Translations under genes and position numbers: made by a program
Shown here: in pieces, positions 11,931-23,200 of the stretch
Numbering within the stretch: the stretch's first letter is position 1
Layout of the letters: each line of letters opens with the position of its first letter
Assembly: GCA_964059195.1 (NCBI GenBank)
Contig: CAXKWD010000003.1
Span: 194,270,174 to 194,334,173, forward strand
Length of the DNA: 64,000 nt
Source: Ectobius pallidus
Lineage: Eukaryota; Arthropoda; Insecta; Blattodea; Ectobiidae
Direction: 5' to 3'
The notes under the pieces: generated by a model
Seen by the model: the letters and a program-made list of their open reading frames with translations, nothing else
Told to the model about the DNA's origin: nothing
Database searches by the model: none

Positions 11931-11987
11931 TATTTTTATAGACAAATAAGGCAGACTCAGAAATAACAATGCTTGGAACTGTTAGTA

Positions 11988-12669
11988 CAGGGTGCGCCAA
12001 AACATCCTCCCAATTTTAAAGTTCAAATATAAAACTTATGGATCAAAATAAAGAAGCTGTATTAACACAGTGGGAAGTCTAATGTTTTCTGTAGTTCGAA
12101 GCTGCGTGGCCTTCCCCCTCCCTTTTTAATCATGTTACCACTTGCTCTAAAGTTTGACACCCATAAGCTAATGCTTTTCGGATCTGGCACTGCACCACGA
12201 GGGGGAATTTGGAAGCGAATCCGGAAAGCACACTGGGCAGTGACAACAGAATACCCGTTTACCAGAAATGATTCCACAGCGTAAGCACGTTCTTCTCCCA
12301 TCCATGGCATGGTTGGATACTGTACTGAATGTCAATTCTGCGATTTCAATATCCTATTCAATTTTTGTTTATTGTGTATCACTTGTTTTTTTCTGTCGTT
12401 ATGGCAACACAAGTTGACTGCTACTCCCATCTTGTGCGAATGTTGCGGCATGGATATAGTCCCTAATGATATGGTGAACCTTGCTATAAGAGCACGGAGA
12501 CAGGATTAAGGTATATTTACACTTAGCAGTGAGGTGAACTAATGTAATATACTAAAAACCCTAAATTCCCACTGTGTAGATATCATTAATATTAATACAG
12601 TTTCTTTATTTTGATCCATCTGTTTTTTATTTGAAATTTAAAATAGGGAGGATGTTTTGCCGCACCCTG
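11988..12669 (-). mobile_element. Tc1/mariner-type element with HTH remnant
   Basis: The ends cagggtgcgccaaaacatcc and ggatgttttgccgcaccctg are inverted over more than 30 bp and flanked by TA. Minus-strand residues 12310-12062 read MGEERAYAVESFLVNGYSVV and continue through VPDPKSISLWVSNFRASG to KKGGGRPRS. This matches the N-terminal helix-turn-helix found in insect Tc1/mariner-type transposases (annotated in databases as DUF4817; recalled, not searched). The DDE core is missing. The rest up to the right end is non-coding. Confidence 0.85.
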
Positions 12670-13039
12670 TATTTTGTGTTCCTTAAAAATATTTTTACGG
12701 GCATGGGTAGGTTTAAATTTAAATATGAGTCTTAAAATTCTTTTTTATAAGACAAAAATTCTGTTTACTAAGTATTGATCAGCAGATCCCCAGGCAATAA
12801 TATTATCTTTAGAGCTGATGGTCAACTTATATACACTTTTAGCTCCACTAGTCTTTAATGGACTAGTTTCGGGGAAACAACTCATCCCCATCATCGACTG
12901 TTGATCAGCTCTAAAGTTTCAATAGTTTCACTGTTTATATTACTTCCCGTGTTTATCGTTTAATTAATAGTATTATATTTAATTCCAGAATAAACATAGC
13001 TATAGTAACAGGAAAGAAGGGTTTTGTTATTACAGTGTC

Positions 13040-13312
13040 AGACCGAGGAATTTTGAGCATTGTACATCTTAAATTATTTGATTTTGGAATGTTGTAGTGT
13101 TATTGAAGGAAACATCTTCCATGAACCTGGATTTAAATAAAATGTACTTAGTTTTTGTCATGTTTATAGTAAGTTTGTTTATTGTGAACCAATTGTGGAA
13201 TTTCACCATTACTTGTGAAACACAAACTTTGAGATCGTGTTCTGATTTATTACTGAGAATTAATGTGCAATCATCTGCATACAGTATCACTTGGGAACCA
13301 CTTAGGGGTTGA
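13040..13312 (-). pseudogene. LINE reverse transcriptase fragment (YADD box)
   Basis: Minus-strand frames read PLSGSQVILYADDCTLILSN, then FHNWFTINKLTINMTKTKYI, and after a frameshift LKFLGLTL. This is the catalytic YADD motif and following thumb-side blocks of a jockey/CR1-type non-LTR reverse transcriptase. Only about 90 codons remain. It is antisense in the RalBP1 intron. Confidence 0.82.
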
Positions 13313-13859
13313 AGTCATTCATATAAACTGTAAATAACAACAGGCCGATTATAGAGCTCTAGAGATTATACATGGTTCTGACCTGAATTTCCCCTCCTTG
13401 TAAATTTCATTCGCTAGATTGTTAAAGGCTAACCCTCACTTAACAGAGCAGAATGACAGGAAAAATAATAGTATGCATATTTCTTGATGGCTAAATGCCA
13501 ACTTGCTCAGCAAGAAGCACTGGCATGCCTTGGAAGATGGGAAGGGATTCTCAAGACACAATTCAGTCTGAGCTCTTTGTGAGAAAATTACAGCGAAGCA
13601 AATTTATCTTCATGTAAAAAGTAAGAGAAAGAGAAAGTAGTTTCCACACTTTATGTCGCATTCCCAAAAAATACACAACCCAAATATAATCTGCACATAA
13701 CTTTCTCTGCTCTGCTAGGAATCACAGCTACGAATGATGTGTATATGACGTCGTAACTAAACTGGAAGGCCATGGTTATGGCTAGCAATGTGGCTTTGTT
13801 GTAGTGTAGTTATGGTTTGTTATTTAAAAACCATGTGACTGTTAATTAGCCTTAAATCC

Positions 13860-14045
13860 GGTACCGGTCAACCGGTCAAAAATCAATAGGCTTCTTCCCA
13901 TGAACATTATAAGTGCATATACCAAGTTTCATGTAAATATGATAAAGCATATTCGAGTTATTGCACATACAGATACATGGATGAACAGACAAACATTTCC
14001 CATCCACCATACAATCTCATCAAGTGCCAAACTGGCACTTAGTAA
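13860..14045 (+). repeat. dispersed repeat with ccaagtttcatg motif
   Basis: It contains ccggtcaaccggtc, aataggcttcttcccatg, tataccaagtttcatg and tgccaaactggcacttagta. The same string of motifs occurs in three tandem units at 38180-38690. It looks like a LINE 3' end, but I cannot assign it. Confidence 0.6.
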
Positions 14046-14206
14046 AACACTAGTACACTTTAATGAGAGATATGATACTTGCTTTTTGAATCCAGAATTT
14101 TGTCAAACTCGGGCTCTGTTGAATAAGTAAAATATCTCACAAATGCTTGTCACTCAAATTGTCTCTGTATTTTGATTTTGTGTGTTTCAATAGATAAAAT
14201 GTTTAT

Positions 14207-14985
14207 TCACACTTTATATGTAGTCCCAAATACAGATAAAATAGTGCATGCAAGGTCTTTGATCTTGGGATAGCTTTCTTCTGGAAGGAAGCTGTAAAAC
14301 TGAGCAAGGTTTTCTTCTTTGAACTTGTCCTTCATGAAATCATCCGCTTGGAGATCGACAATTTCCATTTGCAGTTTTGGTTCAACGTCTTCAATTTTGC
14401 AAGAAAAAGGATTTTGTAATATTTTAATACCCTTACAAACTTAAACTCCATGGTGCAACATCCCCGAAGGGACAAGGCCTACCACCAGACCGCTGCATCA
14501 TCTACCTATAGGCAGATGGCAGAAATACCCTTACAATGTGCATCTAAATATGTGAATCTGACTGAGAACTGTTTCTTCAGATCACTGAGAATGTTTTACG
14601 CAAAAGTATGTGGAAACGAAGAATAATTTTCACCTTCCATTGACTGGCAACTGATGAAGTGTGTACCTTTTTTTACCTAAAACTTTTAACATCTAATGGT
14701 CATTGATAATATCGCCCTCACTTTGATGTTTTTTTTATTCTAGTCATTTAGTTGGAGAGCAATTTCAGATAAGAAGGCTAATTTCCACAACCATTCCTTA
14801 CCAGACAAGTTTTTCTTTTTTTTTTTTTTTCTCCCAGCAATCATAATTTTTTTGTTAATCATTTTGATAGATTTTTCATATGCCATATACCTTTTCATAT
14901 ATGCCTTAACGAGCCGTATTTTGGAGACCCCTGTGATAGTCACATCAACTTTGCAGATGTCTTCAATGGTCTGCCTAAAATCATG
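14207..14985 (-). pseudogene. hAT/GTF2IRD2-like transposase relic
   Basis: Read on the minus strand, the relic has WLWKLAFLSEIALQLND, then MEGENYSSFPH, FSVRFTYLDAHCKG, and after a SINE the block NPFSCKIEDVEPKLQMEIVD followed by LAQFYSFLPEESYP and LACTILSVFGTTYKV. This order of motifs is characteristic of the hAT-derived GTF2IRD2/ZBED-like proteins common in animal genomes. Several stops and frameshifts are present and the N-terminal BED finger is not seen. The element is antisense in the RalBP1 intron. Confidence 0.78.
14439..14523 (-). mobile_element. truncated SINE with 13-bp target duplication
   Basis: The sequence aaactccatggtgcaacatc is the inverse of the 3' end of the complete SINE at 56040-56352. 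It is flanked by perfect 13-bp direct repeats aatacccttacaa (14426-14438 and 14524-14536). It splits the hAT relic, so it is younger. Confidence 0.85.
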
Positions 14986-15044
14986 CAAGCATCACAGCCC
15001 AAACAGTAGCGACATTTTGGAGTGTAATGCTAGTTGAATGCCAT

Positions 15045-15200
15045 CTAGAACGTTCATCTCATCAACTGATGTTCTGCCATTTTTAAACTGCTTGAACCAC
15101 TTGTAGGTTTGTTTACTTTAACATCTTATGTGTTTCTATAGTAGTTTTTCCGAGTTTTGAAACAAAACTTGATTTAGATCTACTTACTGCTCCCTCGCAT
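15045..15200 (-). pseudogene. mariner/SETMAR-type helix-turn-helix fragment
   Basis: Minus-strand frames read FVSKLGKTTIETHKMLK and, one frame over, QTYKWFKQFKNGRTSVDE. This is the paired-like HTH end of a mariner-type transposase, interrupted by a frameshift. No terminal repeats were found around it. Confidence 0.72.
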
Positions 15201-16491
15201 CTGGCATTGTTAAAATTGCAGTGAGAACAACATGCAACAGCATAAAAATGCTTACAGATATTAAATACGTTCACTGAGAACAAAGCTGTTTGGTACACTG
15301 ACTCACGCAAGGTGTGTAAAGTTTCACCTAGCAGCATTTTCTCATACTACCTCTCGGCCGCCTCCTACTTACGAATTGTGGAAACTTTTAGGTAACACCT
15401 CAGAATTACTGCTTATACAAGTGTGAGGAGTTAGACTTAAATCATGAAGTGGTGTGTGAACACAACTTAATAACTAAGGCAAGAAGATTTATTTGTTACT
15501 CAATAGAAATTCATGAAAAACATAACAGTATCCTTAATTTAGGACTTCATGTTCAAGAATTTATCAACAGTGTCTGACACAGTGAGGGTAGACTTTGAGA
15601 CTGAGTCTACCTAAATAAATTGCTAAGAAAAGTGGAATCATAAAGAAATAAATAAAAGCATCGTCAACAAAGTTATTAATCATTATAAACCCATGAGTAC
15701 TATCATTAAAATATTTTTCGCCGCTGCATACCCCACTTCCTACTGTTATTATACGTCAACTTGTGTTGCCGCGTGCTTAGGCAGGCTCGAAATCTCCTGA
15801 TGCTGCAGCGGAGGCGAGTTGAGACTGGATAGTGGTCAGCCAAGTTACAGTCTCATTCAAGTGCGAGTTATATGACTTTTCCCACTAAATGTTAACCTGC
15901 TCGTTGAGAGAAGATATGGTAATTCCTTGCGCAAGAGCGACATATGGCACCACCGCAGAGACTAGAAAGATTTTTCGGTATCGTAGTCTCATCCCTCAGG
16001 TACTTGCTCGCTTGAAACCGTGGTAACATAAACATTACATTCCCCTTGTTGACCTAAACTGTGTGTTTGATTATTGTTCATTGTTGCGTGGATAATTCCA
16101 CCGATATAGTTAATCACTTATTAAAAACCCCGTTTTCGGTTCTGTCATATGAAAAAAATAAACGTGTGAAATTAAGGTGAATTACTAACTCCTGAGTTTG
16201 ACATTGTCTTGCATGAAAATAACCAAACAATTCAAACATCTTAGTACAGTAAATTTAATTGGTTAACTAGTAGTTACATCCATAAATATTGTAGTTGCTA
16301 TTTGGTAGGGAAAAGGATGGAGTGTTGAAGGAATATAAAATGTAAATAATAATAATACTGGTAGTATTGCTATATGAAATCGAATAGGTGCGCAAACATT
16401 CCCGTTGTTTCGTTATTCAAAACTCTATTATTACTTGAGAATTTGTGTGTCATTTAAACAATCATTATAAATTTAATTTTTAGAACACAGT

Positions 16492-16830
16492 TTACCCAGA
16501 ACACAATGTCAAGCTACGCCACTGGTTTGACATATGAGACATATGATACAGGAGCATTTTTCTAACTGTCTTTTTAAATTGTCTTGCCCGATAGGTTTGT
16601 ATGTGGTCTGGAATTTTTTTTTTATTTAGAATTATGCCCCTGTGAAAAATGCTTTTAAGGCTTCCTGCAATTCTGTGTGTAGATAGGTAGATGTGCTCTG
16701 ATGCTCTTGTGTGATATGGATGGTAGTCTGAATTTAGTTTAAAGCTTTCTTTATTTTGTGAATGAAAAAAACAGTTTCTAGAATGTATATACAATGGAGT
16801 GATATAATTTGTAATTCTACTCAACATGCT
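16492..16830 (-). pseudogene. LINE C-terminal fragment
   Basis: The minus-strand ORF contains SDYHPYHTRASEHIYLSTHR, then FHRGIILNKKKIPDHIQTYR and QFKKTVRKMLL. The pattern YHTR...H...G..L.N.LP..I......FK..V...L is the C-terminal tail that follows reverse transcriptase in many jockey/CR1-type LINEs. A comparable tail is present in the LINE at 58334-60475. No RT is attached. Confidence 0.72.
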
Positions 16831-16930
16831 CCATATAGCAATGCCCTACTTAATTTGGGAGTGGATGTGGGCAAAATGTATTGACCTCAGGACTCTTATT
16901 GAGGTTATTTTACTCAGGATTGACAATATG

Positions 16931-17835
16931 ACAGTAAAACCTGTATATAACGACCATTGCTAGTTCCACGAAAAAATGGTCTCTTAATGGGGGGAATGCA
17001 TTTTTATGTCTTGAAACTGAAAATACAATAGAATAAATACGGTACAATACAGTAGGTGTATTATGTAAAACACAGTTCATTATTACTTACTTTTACTGTA
17101 TTTCAAATTGCAGCACAACAATAAGACACTTTAATCTATGCAGGCGAAGAACACCGAGCCTCTATTTACAGTATAACAGGGTAATGTTTTCCAGGAAAAG
17201 AAAGACACGTCTTTTTTCCCTACATTACATTTTGCTTGGAGGACAATGAAAGGGACTCATCCAGCACGTTTCTTAGAATCGAGAATTTCAGAAACCACCA
17301 TGTCCACTAAATAAACGTTTCCATAAGAATAGAACTACCCCTCCGAATCACTGCGATCATGTAGATAATAAAGGCATGAATTCTTAAGGGTATTGAAACA
17401 AGCAGGTCAGAGGTAGGGGATTGGAATGTGTCCTGTTCACACCGTGCACTGTACGGTACTTGTACACTGTCTACTGTAAGGTATTTCCCAGAACGCGAAA
17501 ACAGCCCAAAGCATTGTTCAACCATATTCACATTTCTGTCCATCACGCTTGTAAAAGTACTGTATTGAGTATTGAAGAGACGTCTTGCAGTGCCCACATC
17601 AGTATTTCTGTTCAAATGCTGATTAATGCCTACCATTTGAGTAAATATTTTTTACAATTTTGGTCGTTATAGAGGAGTTTAACGAAAATGAAACTCATGT
17701 CGTTGGTCGGGGAGAGGGGTGGTCGTTTAATAGGGGTACAAATAACATTGGCCTTATGGGTTTGACTGTCGGTTCCTAGAAAAATTGGTCTTTAAAGGAG
17801 GTGGTTGCTAAAGAGGGGTGGTCTTCTACAGTTTT
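16931..17835. mobile_element. pogo/Tigger-like element with cagtaaaacc ends
   Basis: The left end acagtaaaacctgtatataa followed by cgacc and the right end gagggg.tggtcttctacagt are an imperfect inverted pair. The inner copies ggtcttta and ggtcgtttaa are typical of pogo-like MITEs. There is no convincing transposase, and the ends have diverged. Confidence 0.55.
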
Positions 17836-18142
17836 TTTTTTTTTTCCAGTTATGAACGTTCCAGGATAAAATAGTTTACGACCGAGGACATTAACTTTAT
17901 TACTTAATATTACTTACTCACTATCTATCCTTCATTACCAATTACATTGTAACATCTAGAAGTTTAAAAAGGATTCCGTTAACATTTCCCTTCCTTTTAT
18001 AAGAGTGTATTCTTTAAGAGAAGTTATAATTTTGTATGTTTTCATTCTGGACCGAAGTGGTCAGCCACAGATGGTGGCCAGACGTCCATTTGTAATGGAA
18101 ATGATAAAAAAAATTGAAACGTTAAAGATAATGATGTACAAT

Positions 18143-19034
18143 CAGTGAAGGAAGGGAGGAAAATCCAGAGGCGGTATGCTATCCCAAAATTTTTCCCTAA
18201 CATACCTCAATTTAAAAAAGCGCATTCCCTCCTTTGCAAGATAATTATTATGTGATATGCAGGTTATGTGACATCCACTTGGTGGTGTATTTAATTAACT
18301 TCCTTCATGAGTAACCAACCCTGCTTTACAGATGATTGCCTAGTAGGAGCACAACACAATACTAGAACATATTATATAATTAATTATATTGGTTTCTCGG
18401 GCTTCCAACCATGTGAGTTGGAGGTTTGGTTCCAAGTTTTCAGCAGCAAAATCTGCTGCCATCTTCTGGGAGAAGTGAGCTGGATTGGAAAAAGCTGTTC
18501 CTATATAGGAAAAGACTGGATATATTAGAATGGGTGGTGGGCCAATAGGAAAATTAGAGAGTGGATTCATTGAATGGATCGGCATGCTGACCACATGCTC
18601 CCAATCCTGCCATCTATGGTAGATGAGCAGCGGTCGGTTGGTAGGCCAGAGGTGTAGAGCCATTGAGTTTAGTTTATTTACTTCAATAAAGATATTTTAA
18701 AAGTATTTAAGACCTATTTAAACAATATAAAAGACACAACATTTTGTTACCGAGAAATATTTTTAAAACATAGAATCTAGTGGTGTAGTAATTAAGATGG
18801 CAACATAGACCATCACAAGTTATAGTGACAATGGCAACTGATGAAAGTGTACGAGTTGGTGAATAATCATGAAAAGTAATTATTATATTACGACTCAAAG
18901 TAACATGAACAATTTGTATTCAATAGTCATTGAATTTCAGTGATGGTATGCTATTTCACCATTGTATTACATTGGACCTTTAAAACCAGTGGCTGTATTC
19001 CATACCGGTGCATACCGCATCACTTCCCTCACTG
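18143..19034. mobile_element. TIR element (cagtgagggaagt family), copy 1
   Basis: The left end cagtgaaggaaggg..gcggtatgc is inverted at the right as gcataccgcatcacttccct followed by cactg, with TA after the right end. Its right half (18760-19034) is the inverse of 53103-53365 in copy 2, with motifs such as aagatggcaacataga and ggtccaat. A SINE fragment is nested inside at about 18545-18680. No transposase. Confidence 0.6.
18545..18680 (+). mobile_element. 5'-truncated SINE
   Basis: The blocks atcggcatgctgaccacatg, caatcctgccatct and gcagcggtcgg.tggtaggcc match the body and 3' end of the complete SINE at 56040-56352. The tRNA-like head is missing. Confidence 0.75.
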
Positions 19035-19793
19035 TATACAATGATTTGTTACTGTACAATTTGAAAAATTATGTGAAACAATAAAAAAGTCTGACTATTG
19101 CTACTATCCCACTCATGATGACTGGCACATTAAGCATCAGAACTTCCACAGAAGATGGACTGCTGCTGATTTCAGTTTGGTCTGTTACTCAAATGCCCAG
19201 TGCTGATGTCATCACAATTGGACTCCACTGCCAAATTGTACTGGGAATCAAGAAGGGCTGGCACAGTAGACTACTATTACTACTATTCCTCTTTTGTGAA
19301 CATTTTTATTTCATGGAGGTGGGTCACATTCGATGTAAACAATTAAGGAATCGTGCACAATGTGCATTTTCTTGACCTAAGACTTAACCTACTGACAAAC
19401 ACCCAGTCCTGAATCTGGGGAGGAGATTTTTCATTACTGAAAAATCCCCTACCCAGCTGAAAATCAAATCCAGACTGCAGGGGTGGAAGGTAGGTACGCT
19501 ACGGATACCCATGGTGGTGGACTTATGAAATAAACACAACTTAGAAATGTGTCACAATCAAGGAAACATGAATTTGTGAAGCTTTTTTTTTTATTTATTT
19601 ATTTTCTTTTTATTTATTTATTATTATTTTTTTTATTTATTTTTTCTCTTCAATGTAGGATTGCCATTGTTTCGAAAGTAAAATGTACATTATACATTGA
19701 AGGAAAGTATTCCTAATGCTTTTGTTAGCTTTGGAAATAGTCACGTGGGAAGTATTCTTTTAATTATAGAAATAATGTGATGTGTTGTTACAG

Positions 19794-20207
19794 AGGAAAC
19801 TGCGCACTGTGCAGCGTGCACAGGAAATGAGTCAGAACCAAAAGAGTTTGGAGGAGGATCGGAGCAGCAAACCTTCTGAAGACGAGTTCCGCATAGACCT
19901 CACACTCCAGAAAGCAGCATCTTGCTCTGAGGAAGATACAGCGCTACATACGACTGAACTCAAATCTCCAGCTACAGAAACACCTGCGCAGCCTGAAGCA
20001 CTGCCACCTCAGCAGCAAGAGAAAGCACAGCCTGTCTCTTCACCGGGACAGCCAATACCACCTCCTCCTCCAGCACAAGCCACAGTTCCTACACAACAAC
20101 AACAGATACCAGTAGCATCTTCTCAGCAGCCAGAATTGGTTAAAGGATCTTCACAAGACATGGTGGATAGTCCTCAAGAAATTAGCGACAAACTTCCTAA
20201 ACATCAG
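19794..20207 (+). CDS. RALBP1: RalBP1/RLIP76 internal exon, basic start and Pro/Gln-rich linker
   Basis: 138 codons. It opens RKLRTVQRAQEMSQ, completing the TQLK|RKLR motif of RalBP1. It then becomes acidic and finally Pro/Gln-rich (exon residues 65-115, including PIPPPPPAQ and a run of Q). Human RalBP1, as I recall it, has a shorter linker between the post-GAP helices and the Ral-binding domain, so this low-complexity stretch is an insect-lineage expansion. The acceptor is ttgttacag at 19793 and the donor gtaaga at 20208. Both ends are phase 0, so the exon could be skipped without a frameshift. Confidence 0.88.
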
Positions 20208-23200
20208 GTAAGAGAGCAGTTATCTACCTCATGCTTTCCAAATAATTTATGTTATTTCTGATATGTTGGTATATATGAACGAGGTATCAATTAAAAGGTT
20301 AATGTATTTTGTACCTTGTACATTCCTTACTTATGTGCAAGTTTTAATGTAGGCTATTCGCTGATGGATAGTTGAAAGCACTTCTGCTGTACTCCATTCC
20401 TAACCTGTACGGCTTTAATCTATATGTCAGTGTATTTGAACCATATCTTATGTGACCACATATGATTGTATAAGACTGAATTTAGTCATTGATAATGTCT
20501 AGTTTTCATGTTCACCTGTCAAAAAAGAATAAAATATGAAAGCATCAGGACTTACAAACCTGAAACCATGGCTCAAGACTATCTTGATCTATAAAACTCC
20601 ACCCTTGAATGAAATTATAATCTCATAATTATAATGTAATCATAAAATTTAATTTTTTAAAATTCTTTTACATATATGGTCTATTTTCATAGCATGCACA
20701 GACATTTTTGCCCTAAATTTTTGAACAGTATGTTGTAAATCAGTTAAGTTAATTTCCTCTAAACCTAAATGAACCTTAGTGATTACTGATTACAGAAGTG
20801 AAAAATAATACAATTAAAGCTTGATCCAGCAATAAAGCATTATCGCATATACAGGGTGCGGCAGAAACAATGAACCATTTTAAATTGCATGCCATTGTTG
20901 AACACGACTTCCTAGAGAGTTGATGTTGGTACCAGTGTGCAGAACAGTTCAAAGCATTGCCAGTCAGTATGGAGCGTTGGTCAAATGAACATAGTGCATT
21001 TGTAATTGAAACGTTTTTCAAAAGTGGTGATAGTGTCATACGTTTGTTTAGGCAACATTTTGACATTGGTCGGAATGATCAAGTTCCGTCCCGGAAGTCG
21101 ATTACGAGGTGCAGAGCAACAATATCTGCAGCAAACAAGAAGCCCCCTGGTATGCCATGTACGGTTCACACCCCGGACAGCATTGCAAGAGTAACAGCTG
21201 CTTTAGAGCAAAGTCCATCGTATTCAGTTCGTCGGCATTCTCAAGTTCTTAACATCTCGGAAAGAAGTGCGTGATGGATGTTGCATCTGGATGTGAAATT
21301 CCATCCCTACAAACTCCAAACATCATTTGGACCAATGTCAAAATGTTGCCTAAACAAACATATCACACTATCACCACTTTTGAAAAACGTTGCAATTACA
21401 AATGCACAATGTTCATTTGACCAATGCTCCATACTGACTAGCAATGCTTTGAACTGCACTGCACACTGGTACCAATATCAACTCTCTAGGAAGTCGTGTT
21501 CAACAATGGCGTGCAATTTAAAATGGGTCATTGTTTCTGCCGCACCTGTATTTCAGACAGGCATCCAGTTACTGTTTCTGCTAATTGAACTCTGTTCCCT
21601 TGTGGATTGGGTGGAGGTGGATTTCTGCAGCATCTGGCAGCATTACCCAGATGAACAGCAGATGCACCCAGTTTAAAAATTCAAAACTATAAGTTATATG
21701 TTTGCAAAATCTCAAAATTCCATTCCTTAGAAGCAGGATTTTTTTCCAAGCAGGGTTCCTTAAAGGCCCTGTTAATTTAAAAGATGCATTTTCAGGTGAA
21801 AATTGATTTAAGTAGAAGATATTTAGAAATTCATTTGTGCAAAAACCCAAGCTTTCTACGTTTTTCATTAAGCCCACAAATAAAGGTTCTAAGTTCTGGC
21901 AATAATTCTATATGACATCATAGATTCCCCTTCACTATGGCTATGCATTGGAATATCATGTGTAGCAACACACCCGTCTGTGTTTGTTAGTTCATTCTTG
22001 GTGTTATATCTTATCATAACATTATTATAATATTTATCATTTTCTCGAGTCATGTCTGGAATCAGGTTATAACAATTTGAGCCCAAGAACAGTCTAATTA
22101 TAAGACTAGAAGAAAAAATATTGGGAATCCAGACCGCATGAATAGTACTGATTAGTGCAATTGCAGCGAATATGTTTCATCAGCAATTCATCTTGAGTGT
22201 TTCTGTTGTTATGAAAGTGTTATGATTCCTTTCTGTATGTTGTACTAAACAAGAGACACGTTGAACACTGGTAGGCACGTTATGATGGTGAGAGCGGAAT
22301 CCAATTTTGAAAGGGAATAGTTATGAGTAATAAATGATACAAATATGTAATATGTAGCTTATAGATATTGCATCTGCTGGATTAATTCTTGGAAACCCTT
22401 TGTAAAAGGAAACAGAAAAGTTATACCTTCATGCGTAACTAAACAAATTCCGGATGAATATTATGAGCCTAACAAAGAGTACAAACGCTTTCAACCTGCT
22501 GATGGAAGAGACATTTTGTATTTTGATTAATTTAAAATTTAACCCTGAATCCACAACTACAGTGGGGTTCTAAAATGTGAAATTGAGATTTTTGAAGTCA
22601 ACTCTGTCTTCTTTTTATATTACTAGGCTTATGTCTGTAAAATAGTTTTGGCTGTTTATTTGCATGCAAGTGATACCTCAATTGATTTCGGGAAAAACTA
22701 TTAGAATTTGAACTTTTGCTGTAAACAAAACCAATGATTTAAGTAGTACACTAAATTTAAACTATTAATTAAATAAATACATATCGAAAGTTAAAGTTCC
22801 TGGAATCTCAAGAAAAAGAACCTCTTCACACAGCTTCCAGCGATTCAGGGTAGACCACTGAAGTGGCCAGGTAAGGATCATCCTCCATTTCAGTTTTGAT
22901 ACATTCACGTAATATAATGTCTTTTCACTATGTCTTTAAGCCACTTGTTACTTTTACTTTCATAAACTGAAACCACTACCCACTTTTTTTGTTTGTTTTG
23001 AGTATTTCAGTTTTTCACTTTTAACATTTCTGCTTACATTAGAATTACAATCCATAATCACCAGCATTGTAACTAAAGTGAATCCTTTTCGGTTCATATT
23101 TTAACACCACATTATGAAGAGCGATTTATGACTCATTTTGAATTATTGCTGGAACTTTCAACCATTTTTTGCAGGATTATGGATAAATCAGAAAACCTCG

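Larger units (their letters stand above)
7995..19793 (+). other. RalBP1 intron, 11.8 kb
   Basis: Phase 0 GT-AG intron, the longest seen here. It holds two hAT MITEs, two nested pogo/family A insertions, a Tc1-type element, LINE pieces, a GTF2IRD2-like relic with a SINE, and two more TA-flanked elements. I see nothing definable in 8650-9230, 9680-10600, 12680-13030, 13330-13850, 15345-16480, 17835-18140 or 19040-19560. A long T/A-rich low-complexity tract at 19580-19655 lies about 140 bp before the next exon. Confidence 0.8.

Noticed and set aside
19390..19510. Possible SINE on the minus strand
   Set aside because: Only a weak resemblance to A and B boxes; no target duplication or second copy found.
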